Of a stretch of DNA of 64,000 nt, positions 1 through 8,180 are shown in pieces (positions within the stretch are counted from its first letter, which is position 1; every line of letters starts with the position of its first letter). This DNA comes from Chitinophaga sp. YR573. GTDB taxonomy: Bacteria > Bacteroidota > Bacteroidia > Chitinophagales > Chitinophagaceae. The position numbers were made by a program, and so were the translations under genes. The DNA is taken from positions 1,505,199 to 1,569,198 of the forward strand of contig NZ_FOJF01000001.1 of NCBI RefSeq assembly GCF_900110995.1, written 5' to 3'. A model generated the notes under the pieces. That model made no database searches and was not told the origin of the DNA. It was given only the letters and a program-made list of their open reading frames with translations.

Positions 1-668
1 GGATTGCTTGGTACTGTCACCTCTATGGATCCCCTTAGCAGCGTAGCTTCTGTAGACGCTTCATCAGGATATGATTTTATATTAAATGCTGTCCCCAATA
101 CTTTCACATTCATGTTCGCCGTATGAATAATAAACGGCTTGTTTGCATCCGAATGCACATCAAAGAATGCCTCTCCCGTTAAATATACCTCACGGCTCTT
201 CTCCGGAAAATTAGCAGCATATTCCAGCTTACTGTCCGCATTCAATGTAACCCTGGTGCCATCCTCCATGATAAAAGTTGATTTCTCTCCCTTTACTGTA
301 GATTTGGCCACCAATGTATTTCTATGGCTATAGAAATACCCGCCTGCAGTAATCAATAGTGCCACTGTTGCCGCAACTCCTGTGATCCAGCCCAACCTTC
401 TTATATTGCGAACCGGCTGCATAAGCGGCTTCATTTCTGAAATACCCGCTTCCTTTTCCAGCTCATTGATACGTGATTGCACATTCTCAAATAACTGCCT
501 GCCATCAATATAATCATGATGATTCTGGGCCCAGTACATGCGGAACAGCTCATACTGTCGTGCGGAGACAGTATCCTCACTCATGATATGTTGCAGTTCC
601 TGGTCTTCTTGCGGTGAAATATCACCTGCCAGGTCCTTAATAACAATTTCAAAAAAACGTTCGCTCAT
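1..668 (-). CDS. FecR-family anti-sigma factor (partial, runs off the left edge)
   Basis: This is the N-terminal part of an inner-membrane anti-sigma factor that transmits a surface signal to the adjacent ECF sigma factor. Reading from ATG at 668 gives MSERFFEIVIKDLAG and an open frame to the window edge with no stop. A cytoplasmic helical region of about 90 residues is followed by one membrane segment (around GWITGVAATVALLITAGGYF). A FecR-type periplasmic domain comes next, with the typical phrases GTRVTLNADSKL, REVYLTGEAFFDV and KVLGTAFNIKSY. The sigma gene lies 94 bp upstream in the same direction, the usual order for polysaccharide- or iron-responsive systems in Bacteroidota. The SusC/SusD partners would lie to the left, outside the window. 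Confidence 0.9.
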   Translation of the reverse strand, partial: MSERFFEIVIKDLAGDISPQEDQELQHIMSEDTVSARQYELFRMYWAQNHHDYIDGRQLFENVQSRINELEKEAGISEMKPLMQPVRNIRRLGWITGVAATVALLITAGGYFYSHRNTLVAKSTVKGEKSTFIMEDGTRVTLNADSKLEYAANFPEKSREVYLTGEAFFDVHSDANKPFIIHTANMNVKVLGTAFNIKSYPDEASTEATLLRGSIEVTVPSN

Positions 669-762
669 TGTCCGATGGAATAACCCTTTGTATATAGGAC
701 AACTTTTAAGAGGCGTTATGCGTACAAGCTTTAAAAAAAATTTTAACATATACATCGGCAAC

Positions 763-1392
763 CTAATTACTCATAAATATTATTAATATAAGCAATGTGG
801 TAATTATATTGTCTGGAGCCTTGTTCCCGGCCTTTGTCAGATAGGGATCCATGGCTTTCGTCATCTTTTTCATGGCACGTAACATCTGAGTATGTACTGT
901 GCGGTGGGAAATACCCAAAATTTCACCTACTTCCTTGTATTTCATGCCGTTCTCTTTCACCAGGCGGAAAATAATACCGCACTGTTTCGGTAAGGACGCA
1001 ATGGCCTGATCCATTTGGAAAAACAACTCCTTTTTCTCCAGTTCCATTTCCGGAGAACTGCTATTTATAAGCTGTGACCCTCCCGGATGATCGTCAATAT
1101 TGACGATTTGCATGCTGGAAAAGCGCTTATTATAGTTCAGAGCGTGGTTCTTAACTGCAATAAAAAGATATGTTTCAGGCTTCAGAACTTCCTTCATCTG
1201 TGCCCTGTCCATCCAGCATTTCACAAATACATCAGATACAATCTCCTCTGCAACTTGTTGATAATGAACGTACAGTGTGCAAAACTTGATGAGTCTGGGG
1301 TTTAATTCATGGAATAAAACCTCAAATGATTTAGAGTCGCTATCAACTGTGATGCGCTCCCATAGATCATTTATATTAACCTCTTTTTGCAT
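763..1392 (-). CDS. ECF RNA polymerase sigma factor (sigma-70 family, FecI/RpoE-like)
   Basis: This protein directs RNA polymerase to a specific promoter set and is probably held inactive by the FecR-like protein encoded just downstream. The 209 residues contain a sigma region 2 (FEVLFHELNPRLIKFC through VAEEIVSDVFVKCW) and a region 4 helix-turn-helix (LPKQCGIIFRLVKENGMKYKEVGEILGISHRTVHTQMLRA, given here as its span, residues about 135-175). Length fits the family plus a short extra tail. The tail ends in a hydrophobic stretch (IITTLLILIIFM), which is unusual for a soluble sigma factor and could tether it to the membrane. ATG at 1392 is the first start before region 2. Confidence 0.93.
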   Translation of the reverse strand: MQKEVNINDLWERITVDSDSKSFEVLFHELNPRLIKFCTLYVHYQQVAEEIVSDVFVKCWMDRAQMKEVLKPETYLFIAVKNHALNYNKRFSSMQIVNIDDHPGGSQLINSSSPEMELEKKELFFQMDQAIASLPKQCGIIFRLVKENGMKYKEVGEILGISHRTVHTQMLRAMKKMTKAMDPYLTKAGNKAPDNIITTLLILIIFMSN

Positions 1393-1528
1393 TCTAAATT
1401 TTCATTATATTTCAGAGGGCAATGTAATAAAAGTATATGTCAAATAAAAATAATAAATGTTTCTGGATTAATTATTTATAATATATATTATCTACGTTAA
1501 TCAAGGCAAAAAGGATATATAAACCGAT

Positions 1529-1586
1529 AAAAAAAGGAGAAAGGACGACCTGTTGAAATTCAACAAATCGTCCTTTCTCCTTTTTT
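1529..1586. terminator. Strong bidirectional terminator hairpin
   Basis: A long inverted repeat, with an AAAAAAGGAGAAAGGACGA arm pairing with its complement 20 bases further on, ends in T-runs in both directions. It lies just beyond the ferritin stop codon at 1607 and upstream of the sigma gene, so it probably ends ferritin transcription. Confidence 0.85.
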
Positions 1587-1606
1587 ATTTCTATTTACTT
1601 TTCTAA

Positions 1607-2116
1607 TTATCTCCTTTCATACTCATTCTCCATCGTCATGATATCCCTGTCAAAAAGATACAAACCACTCTTATCATCCCCTATCAACTCCAGCTTATCA
1701 TTACACTCACGGGCCAGTCTCTCTTCCTCAATCTGCTCATTTACATACCATTGCAGAAAATTATGGGTGGCATAATCCTTCTCCTGCAAAGACATGTCCA
1801 CCAACTCATTAATCCCCTCACTCACCTTTACCTCATGCGCAAACAATTCCTCAAAAGCCTGTTTTAAAGACACAAACGTCAAAACAGGTTGTTTTAAAGC
1901 AGGTACTATGGCAAAACCTCCCCTTTCATTTATATAATGGATCAGTTTCAACATATGCATCCTTTCCTCATCACTATGTTTGAAGAAAAATTTCGTAACT
2001 CCTTTTAAACCAGGTTGAATATCCGCCCAACTACCCATTGCCAGGTAAGCCTGAGACGATTGCGCTTCCATGACCACCTGTACGTTTAAAGCTTCTTGCA
2101 TTCTTTGTGATAACAT
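1607..2116 (-). CDS. Ferritin (non-heme, FtnA-like)
   Basis: This is an iron-storage protein whose subunits form a 24-mer shell and oxidise Fe(II) at a di-iron centre. The 169 residues form the usual four-helix ferritin. Likely ferroxidase ligands are Glu in the first helix (VVMEAQSSQAYLAMGSW), the EERMHMLKL motif of the second helix, and Glu in QIEEERLARE. Length is typical of bacterial FtnA. A strong terminator lies immediately downstream. The cupin gene lies 33 bp upstream in the same direction, so the two may be co-transcribed. Confidence 0.92.
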   Translation of the reverse strand: MLSQRMQEALNVQVVMEAQSSQAYLAMGSWADIQPGLKGVTKFFFKHSDEERMHMLKLIHYINERGGFAIVPALKQPVLTFVSLKQAFEELFAHEVKVSEGINELVDMSLQEKDYATHNFLQWYVNEQIEEERLARECNDKLELIGDDKSGLYLFDRDIMTMENEYERR

Positions 2117-2149
2117 AATGTTGCGTTTTAGGTTGTAAAGATGTGAATA

Positions 2150-2485
2150 CTATAAATTTACGAAATCTTTCCGGCTGGGATTAAACACATCTATCAATAC
2201 CCCTGCTTCCAGGCAAACTACCCCATGTACCAGGTCCGACGGTACATAAAATGCATCCCCGGCCCGCAGTATTTTCTTCTGCCCGTCAATTTCCACTTCA
2301 AAAACACCACTTTCCACATGGGAGATCTGGGTATGATAATGGTGATGCAACGTTCCTACCGCTCCCTGCTCAAAATCTACCTTTACCAGCATCAACTGAT
2401 CATTATGCGCCATTACCTTACGCCGGATTCCCGGATCAGGGAATTCCCAGCTGATGTCCTTATCCTCTATAAATACTTTTTCCAT
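2150..2485 (-). CDS. Cupin-domain protein
   Basis: This small single-domain cupin has 111 residues. The first cupin motif is visible as HHHYHTQISHVESGVFEVEI and the second as GDAFYVPSDLVHGVV, giving the expected His/Glu metal ligands in a beta-barrel. Such proteins can be sugar isomerase-like, dioxygenase-like or stress-related metal-binding proteins; the exact reaction cannot be told from the sequence. It lies 33 bp upstream of the ferritin gene on the same strand. Confidence 0.85.
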   Translation of the reverse strand: MEKVFIEDKDISWEFPDPGIRRKVMAHNDQLMLVKVDFEQGAVGTLHHHYHTQISHVESGVFEVEIDGQKKILRAGDAFYVPSDLVHGVVCLEAGVLIDVFNPSRKDFVNL

Positions 2486-2498
2486 ACAGATGTGATTT

Positions 2499-2531
2499 AA
2501 AAAAGCCGCTTCCCAAAGGAAACGGCTTTTT
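2499..2531. terminator. Terminator hairpin
   Basis: An AAAAAGCCG arm and a CGGCTTTTT arm flank a partly paired CTTCCCAAAGGAAA centre. It lies downstream of the TlpA-like gene stop (2559) and upstream of the cupin start, so it probably ends transcription of the TlpA-like gene. Confidence 0.75.
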
Positions 2532-2558
2532 ATATAAAGTGAATATAGTATTAGTTTC

Positions 2559-3692
2559 TTAGTTAGGCAACAACTCCGCCAGTTTTTTGTCCAGCGCTTC
2601 TCCTCTCAGGTTCTTGGCTACTATCTTACCCTGTGGGTCCAGCAGGAAGTTCTGCGGAACAGATCTTATGCCATATAACTTGGCTACTGCATTATCCCAG
2701 AACTTCAGGTCAGAAACATGCGTCCAGGTAAGGCCGTCCTTGTTAATGGCTTTCAGCCAGGCATCATGACCAGTAGGCTGATCCAGGGACACACTCAATA
2801 TAGTAAACGGCTTAGCCTTATACTTATTAAACGCAGCCACTACATTCGGGTTTTCTGCACGGCAGGGACCACACCAGGAAGCCCAGAAATCCACCAATAC
2901 ATATTTACCCCTGAAGTCTGTCAGGTTCACTGGTTTACCGATTGTATCATTCTGGGTAAAAGCAGGCGCTTCTACACCAATCTCAGTTTTCTTCCAGTTA
3001 CTCAGCAAAGTGGCATATTCCTTTCCATTTTTACTGCTCCTTACATCAGCAGACAACTTATTAAAAATAGAATCCAGCTGTTTCAGATTATCCGGTACTC
3101 CACCACCATAACGCTGTAAAGCATCCAGGCTGATTAAAGACTTAGGATTTGCTTTGATAAATGCCAGGTATATCACTTTCTCGTCAGCAAAGATAGCCTC
3201 ACTCTTTTCGTCCAGGCTTTTCTGGAAGGCCTCAGACTGGCGAACTTCCTCCGTTGCTCCATAATATTCTGCACTCAGGGCCTTATTCCTGGCAGTGATA
3301 GGCTCCAGTTGCTTAGACAGGCGCTGATTATCCTCATTGATAAGAGAGCCGCTGAATTTGGCTTTCTGCAGGGAATCAGGACTGTTCAATACAATAGTAC
3401 CCTTGTCTATATAAAAGTACATTGCATCACGCTGTCTTGGATCAATTCCTGGTAACGGATGCTTTAAGATCAGCATCGCATTGGAAGGGCCTTCTACCTT
3501 TCCTTTAATTTCAAATGCTCCATCCTTCAGTTCAGAAGAATCCTGTATCTGTGTACCGCCATCACGGTACATCAGGTATATCTTAGCAGGTGCGTTCAGA
3601 CTACCAATCTTTCCTTTCAGTACAAAATCACCTTTCTGGGCAAACAGTACTGCCGGGGAAAGCAGCATAGTAAATAATAATGTTTTGGTCAT
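2559..3692 (-). CDS. TlpA-like thiol-disulfide oxidoreductase with N-terminal DUF4369-type domain
   Basis: This is a periplasmic thioredoxin-fold protein that reduces or exchanges disulfides. A signal peptide (MTKTLLFTMLLSPAVLFAQ) precedes a beta-rich domain (DFVLKGKIGSLNAPAKIYLMYRD region) of the DUF4369 type. A helical linker follows, and then a C-terminal AhpC/TSA/TlpA domain with the active site WASWCGPC at about residue 270. At 377 residues it has the common Bacteroidota architecture. The partner substrate is unknown. It appears monocistronic, with a terminator downstream. Confidence 0.9.
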   Translation of the reverse strand: MTKTLLFTMLLSPAVLFAQKGDFVLKGKIGSLNAPAKIYLMYRDGGTQIQDSSELKDGAFEIKGKVEGPSNAMLILKHPLPGIDPRQRDAMYFYIDKGTIVLNSPDSLQKAKFSGSLINEDNQRLSKQLEPITARNKALSAEYYGATEEVRQSEAFQKSLDEKSEAIFADEKVIYLAFIKANPKSLISLDALQRYGGGVPDNLKQLDSIFNKLSADVRSSKNGKEYATLLSNWKKTEIGVEAPAFTQNDTIGKPVNLTDFRGKYVLVDFWASWCGPCRAENPNVVAAFNKYKAKPFTILSVSLDQPTGHDAWLKAINKDGLTWTHVSDLKFWDNAVAKLYGIRSVPQNFLLDPQGKIVAKNLRGEALDKKLAELLPN

Positions 3693-3782
3693 GTTGGTTT
3701 TGATTTTACGTTGTGCCTAAAAATAGGATTTTTAAATGAAGTGGGATTGCCACTCATAAAGGCCCTCTCACCATTCATCCCC

Positions 3783-5099
3783 CTACTCTATACCCAGGTC
3801 TTTCTGGATCTCCTCAAGAGACCGCCCCTTTGTTTCCGGCATTATCTTCCAGATAAAGAGCAGTTGCAGCAACATCATACCACTGTAAAACACAAAAGAG
3901 TAAAATCCGCCATGTGCACTACCCTCAACGATTACAGGGAATGTCCAGGAAATAATGGCCGCCATGATCCAATGGGTAAAACTACCCAGCGAACCTCCCT
4001 GGGAACGTACCGAATTAGGGAATATTTCCGAGATAAACACCCATATTACTGCTCCCTGAGAGAAGGCAAAGAAGGCGATGAAACCAATCAGGTAAATCAG
4101 CACATTACTGTTAGCACTATGTGCATCCCTGAATGCATAAGCTGTTAGCGCCAGGAATACGATCATCCCTACAGAACCTATGAGCATCAGTGTTTTACGG
4201 CCAAATTTATCAATCACCGTCATCGCCAGCAGCGTAAACAGTAAATTGGCAGCGCCTATATATACCGGTTGCAGGTAAGCAGCGCTTTTATCAAAACCGG
4301 CCATTTCAAAAATGCGGGGAGCATAATAGAGAATAGCATTAATACCAGACAACTGGTTGAACATCGCCAGCAACACCGCATACAATACCGGCTTGGCATA
4401 TCTTTTCTGAAACAGCGATTCCTGGTGGCTCTTCACCGACTCACGGATAGCACGTACGGCTCCGGGCACATCTATCTCCTGCAATTTATGCATCACAGGT
4501 ATTGCTTCTTCTTCCCTGTTATTCAAAATCAGCCAGCGCGGACTTTCAGGAATGGTACGCAGTAAGATCCAGAACAGCCCGGCAGGGATCACCATCACTC
4601 CCAGCATCCAGCGCCAGGCATCATCACCCAGTCCGGCAAACAGGAAGTTAGTGAGGTAAGCAATGAAAATACCACCTACAATATTCAGCTGGAATGAACC
4701 AGCCAGCCTTCCGCGCAAATGTGCCGGTGCTATTTCAGAGATATACATAGGTCCTACTACAGAAGATGCTCCTACTGCAATACCTCCGGTAAAACGGAAA
4801 AATACAAACAGCAGCCAGGTGGAAATAGAGGCACAACCTATAGCAGATAACAGGTAAATAACAGCAATAGTGAGCAGTACTTTTTTACGGCCATAAATCC
4901 TGGCAGGAGTACCTACTATCAATGATCCCAGTACAGTGCCTATCAGGCTGGAGGCAACTGTAAAGCCATGCCAGAAAGAACTCAGCGACCATAACTTTTC
5001 TATTATTTTATCCGCTCCGGATATGACAGCGGTTTCAAAACCGAATAAGAAACCACCGATGGCAGCGATTAATGCTATTCTAACTGGGTAAGAGAACAT
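3783..5099 (-). CDS. Sugar-porter family MFS transporter
   Basis: This inner-membrane sugar:proton symporter has 438 residues and about 12 membrane helices. Signature phrases are the N-terminal GGFLFGFETAVISG, the loop motif GRKKVLL, the central PESPRWLI and the terminal PETKGRSLEEIQ, all diagnostic of the sugar-porter family (xylose, arabinose, galactose or glucose transport). The substrate cannot be assigned from sequence. Its presence near a glycosidase operon is consistent with monosaccharide uptake, but it is a separate transcription unit. Confidence 0.92.
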   Translation of the reverse strand: MFSYPVRIALIAAIGGFLFGFETAVISGADKIIEKLWSLSSFWHGFTVASSLIGTVLGSLIVGTPARIYGRKKVLLTIAVIYLLSAIGCASISTWLLFVFFRFTGGIAVGASSVVGPMYISEIAPAHLRGRLAGSFQLNIVGGIFIAYLTNFLFAGLGDDAWRWMLGVMVIPAGLFWILLRTIPESPRWLILNNREEEAIPVMHKLQEIDVPGAVRAIRESVKSHQESLFQKRYAKPVLYAVLLAMFNQLSGINAILYYAPRIFEMAGFDKSAAYLQPVYIGAANLLFTLLAMTVIDKFGRKTLMLIGSVGMIVFLALTAYAFRDAHSANSNVLIYLIGFIAFFAFSQGAVIWVFISEIFPNSVRSQGGSLGSFTHWIMAAIISWTFPVIVEGSAHGGFYSFVFYSGMMLLQLLFIWKIMPETKGRSLEEIQKDLGIE

Positions 5100-5220
5100 G
5101 TTTGATTAATTGTTGAGTGTTCGTGGATATTTACTACGTGGACTAATCGACGAAAAAAGTAAACATAAAAAACTACATATGCAATAACTGGTTATATTTT
5201 CGCTCCTGCACACACAAAGA

Positions 5221-5244
5221 AAGCCGGTCTTCACAGACCGGCTT
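5221..5244. terminator. Terminator hairpin
   Basis: A perfect AAGCCGGTCT / AGACCGGCTT stem with a TCAC loop lies just downstream of the small secreted protein gene that ends at 5273. Confidence 0.8.
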
Positions 5245-5272
5245 CAAAAAACATGTGAGCAGCAAATAACAA

Positions 5273-5635
5273 CTAAAGATCCGGATAGAAATCAAGCACA
5301 TAACCTTCCTGGTTAGAATAAATCCCCATCATTACACCCTTAATAGTTGGACTCGGCGTTTGTCCGATAGGAATACCGGCAGTATATGAACCATTACTTC
5401 CACTAAAAGTAAAAGGACCATACGAGCTACCATTCTTCGAAAAGTTAATATAAGCAGGGACATTACCACTACCAGAAATTGTGTAAGCGTAACCTGCCTG
5501 GGTGCCTGTAACAGGCCATGCGGGAACAGTTCTGGAAACTTTCACTGCTTTCTTAGCAGGAGGCTTTACAACAGTAAAACCGGACATTGAGAAAAACGTG
5601 CATGCTAACAATGCAAAGGCAAATAATGGCTTCAT
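5273..5635 (-). CDS. Small secreted protein of unknown function (paralogue A)
   Basis: I do not recognise a named family. The 120 residues start with a signal peptide (MKPLFAFALLACTFFSMSG), followed by a short Lys-rich linker and a small Gly/Ser/Tyr-rich beta domain containing GYAYTISGSGNVPAYINF and GSNGSYTAGIPIG. It is clearly related to the next gene: both share the SMSGFTVV stretch, the SRTVPAWPVTGT linker and a similar end. The two form a tandem duplicated pair, each with its own terminator, so they are probably expressed separately. Confidence 0.7.
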   Translation of the reverse strand: MKPLFAFALLACTFFSMSGFTVVKPPAKKAVKVSRTVPAWPVTGTQAGYAYTISGSGNVPAYINFSKNGSSYGPFTFSGSNGSYTAGIPIGQTPSPTIKGVMMGIYSNQEGYVLDFYPDL

Positions 5636-5774
5636 GAGTCTGGGTTGGGTTGGGTTTAAAAGAATATATCCCCATTAAGTTATGCTTTTAATCTATACCA
5701 TTCTAGCTTTTTTTTGTTTTTTCACCAATAAATAATGATCATTGATTATCAATACTTATTGTGTTTTACAATAA

Positions 5775-5812
5775 AATAAGGCGAAGTATCCATTAGATAA
5801 CTTCGCCTTATT
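5775..5812. terminator. Terminator hairpin
   Basis: AATAAGGCGAAGT pairs with ACTTCGCCTTATT around a short loop. It lies directly downstream of the second small secreted protein gene (stop at 5819). Confidence 0.8.
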
Positions 5813-5818
5813 AGAGAT

Positions 5819-6199
5819 CTAATTAAACGAAGAAATACCATAAAAATCTACAGAATAACCTATCTGGCTGGCATAAATACCCATCCTTACATAAGAGATT
5901 CTTAACAAGGTGTTCATACCACTTGCTTCAAACAAAGTAGAGCTGCCACTAACTGAACTAAAGTAATAATTACCGTAGCTGGTACTTCCCTGATAAAAAT
6001 AAATGTAAGAAGGCGTATTACCACTTCCGTAAATGGCATAACTTACTACACCTACGGAGCTGGCAGTAGTACCTGTAACAGGCCATGCGGGAACAGTTCT
6101 GGAAACTTTTGTTTCTTTTTTAACAGGAAAATTTACAACTGTAAAACCGGACATTGAGAAAAACATGCATACTAACAATGCAGAGAAGAATGGTTTCAT
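5819..6199 (-). CDS. Small secreted protein of unknown function (paralogue B)
   Basis: This is a paralogue of the neighbouring 120-residue protein. I chose the ATG at 6199 because it gives MKPFFSALLVCMFFSMSG, matching the signal peptide of paralogue A; an upstream start at 6238 would add 13 residues. The mature part has the same SRTVPAWPVTGT linker and a Ser/Tyr-rich small beta domain (YAIYGSGNTPSYIYFYQG). The start context resembles that of paralogue A, with an AACCCAAC-like leader before each ATG. Function is unknown. Confidence 0.68.
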   Translation of the reverse strand: MKPFFSALLVCMFFSMSGFTVVNFPVKKETKVSRTVPAWPVTGTTASSVGVVSYAIYGSGNTPSYIYFYQGSTSYGNYYFSSVSGSSTLFEASGMNTLLRISYVRMGIYASQIGYSVDFYGISSFN

Positions 6200-6282
6200 G
6201 AGGAAGTGTGTTGGGTTAAAAATTGATATCGTATCCAAGGTATGTTTTATAACTATCTCTCGTTAGTCCATAGTAGTTATCC

Positions 6283-6316
6283 ATAAAAAAAGGTTGGCCT
6301 TTTTAAGACCAACCCT
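6283..6316. terminator. Terminator hairpin
   Basis: An imperfect AAGGTTGGCCT / AGACCAACCCT stem with A/T-rich flanks lies downstream of the aldo/keto reductase stop at 6337. Confidence 0.7.
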
Positions 6317-6336
6317 TATAACACATCAAACATTAA

Positions 6337-7179
6337 TTATTTAGACAACTCTGCAAATTCTTCTTCTGATAATTCAATCCTCGCTGACTGTAAATTTTCT
6401 TCCAGATGATCAATTGATTTAGTACCCGGAATCAGCAATATATTGGCAGAACGTTGCAATAACCACGCTAATGCAATCTGCGACGTAGTAGCGCCATGTT
6501 TAGCCGCAATTTTGTCGATCTTTTCTGCTAATTTATCAGGCCCTGAAGCCAACGGAAACCAGGGAATAAATGCGATATTACGTTTAGCCGTATAATCCAG
6601 TATTTCTTCCCATTGCCTGTTACCCAGGTTGTATAAATTCTGTACAGAAACAATCGGCACCACTTTTTCTGCACGCTCTATCTGTTCAATATTTACCTCT
6701 GATAAACCTACATACCTGATCTTACCAGCCTTCACTGCTTCTACTACAGGTCCCAGTGTTTCTTCTACAGGCACTTTAGGATCAAACCGGTGTAATTGCC
6801 ACAGATCAATCGTCTCTACTTTTAAACGCTGTAAACTACCTTCTATATTCTCCCGGATATAATCAGGATGGCCATTAGGTACCCACTGGTTTGGACCGGG
6901 ACGGTTAAACCCGCCCTTTGTAGCAATCACGAGGCCCTTTTTATATGGATACAACGCATCCGCTATCAGGGACTCATTTAATTTTGGCCCATAGGCTTCT
7001 GCTGTATCAATGAAATTCACTCCGGATGCTACCGCACTTTGCAATACTTTTTTCGCATTTTCCCGGTCTGCTGCTTCTCCAAACACTCCCGTTCCGGTTA
7101 ACTGCATAGCGCCATAACCAAGACGATTGATTTCCAACTGACCACCTAGTTTGTAAGTCAGTGATTGTTTAGTTTCCAT
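6337..7179 (-). CDS. Aldo/keto reductase
   Basis: This is a cytoplasmic NADPH-dependent oxidoreductase with a TIM-barrel fold. The 280 residues include NFIDTAEAYGPKLNESLIA (catalytic Asp and Tyr), ATKGGF (catalytic Lys), IDLWQLHRFDP (His) and a C-terminal cofactor motif LLIPGTKSIDHLEENL. It resembles the plant-type AKR/oxidoreductase subgroup. The substrate is unknown. It runs in the same direction as the upstream GH43-like gene (71 bp away) but may have its own promoter. Confidence 0.92.
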   Translation of the reverse strand: METKQSLTYKLGGQLEINRLGYGAMQLTGTGVFGEAADRENAKKVLQSAVASGVNFIDTAEAYGPKLNESLIADALYPYKKGLVIATKGGFNRPGPNQWVPNGHPDYIRENIEGSLQRLKVETIDLWQLHRFDPKVPVEETLGPVVEAVKAGKIRYVGLSEVNIEQIERAEKVVPIVSVQNLYNLGNRQWEEILDYTAKRNIAFIPWFPLASGPDKLAEKIDKIAAKHGATTSQIALAWLLQRSANILLIPGTKSIDHLEENLQSARIELSEEEFAELSK

Positions 7180-7250
7180 CTTTATTTATTTAAGCAATGA
7201 ATTTAAATGACTTTTCAGTCTACATTGCCGCATTATACATGCCAACTTTT

Positions 7251-8171
7251 CTAAAGCAGTGCCTGTAATTCCTTATCACTAACTGTGAAAATCGTTCCAT
7301 GGCGGATTCCCTCCGGCAAACTGATTTTATCCGACACATCGGTCCATTTCTGCCTGTCAGACGACAGAATGGCACCATAATGATGGTCCATATACCGGTC
7401 GAAATAGATGAGCCAGTCCTTCCCCAGCTGTAATGCAGTAGGTCCCTCTGCCCAGTAATTACCGGTAATAGGAATGCCAGCTTTACTGTAAGGACCTGTA
7501 AGTTCGTCACTGTATGCCAGACGTAGGTTCTTCTTCACCGGTTCTACCGTCTCATCCTTCATCACCATCATGTATTGCTTACCCACTTTCATAATGGTAG
7601 CATCTATCACATTAAATCCGGGTTCATACAGCAACTTCGCAGGAGAATATGTTTTGAAGTCTTTTGTGGTTACATAATACAGGCGATGATTATAACTGCT
7701 TTCCTTCCCGGATAAAGTCTCCGGATATTTACCCGTGATCGTCGTGGCCCAGTAAATCATATATGTGCCGGTTTTCTGATCAAACGTGATCTCCGGTGCC
7801 CAGCAATTCCTGGCGCCGGCTTCCTTTTCCATTACAGGCACATACTCCTGCTGCGACCAGTGAATCAGATCTTTGGAACTGGCATACCCTATAGCTCTGT
7901 CATTCCAGCTCACCGTCCACACCATATGAAACAACCCATCCCCACCCCTGATAATACAGGGATCGCGCATCAGCTTATCCTTACTCACCACAGGCGTCAG
8001 AAACGACTGATCATTCTTCAAAGCAGCCCATTTATATCCATCCTTACTATATGCAAGATGCAGCCCATCTTCCCCATTCCCTTTGAAATAAGCAAACACA
8101 TAAACATTTTGTGCCGTACAGGAAATTATAGTGATCAGTGTCACAAGCACACTTAAAAAACTTCTTCTCAT
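7251..8171 (-). CDS. GH43-like glycoside hydrolase (arabinosidase/xylosidase type)
   Basis: This is a predicted exported five-bladed beta-propeller glycosidase acting on arabinose- or xylose-containing glycans. The 306 residues begin with a hydrophobic leader ending in ITIISCTAQ, which could be a lipoprotein or ordinary signal peptide. Candidate catalytic acids lie in DPCIIRGGDGLFHMVW, in NVIDATIMK and in WAEGPTAL. It is the third gene of a same-strand glycosidase operon, 9 bp after the GH95-like gene. The exact specificity cannot be read from the sequence. Confidence 0.82.
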   Translation of the reverse strand: MRRSFLSVLVTLITIISCTAQNVYVFAYFKGNGEDGLHLAYSKDGYKWAALKNDQSFLTPVVSKDKLMRDPCIIRGGDGLFHMVWTVSWNDRAIGYASSKDLIHWSQQEYVPVMEKEAGARNCWAPEITFDQKTGTYMIYWATTITGKYPETLSGKESSYNHRLYYVTTKDFKTYSPAKLLYEPGFNVIDATIMKVGKQYMMVMKDETVEPVKKNLRLAYSDELTGPYSKAGIPITGNYWAEGPTALQLGKDWLIYFDRYMDHHYGAILSSDRQKWTDVSDKISLPEGIRHGTIFTVSDKELQALL

Positions 8172-8180
8172 ATCGCTAAG

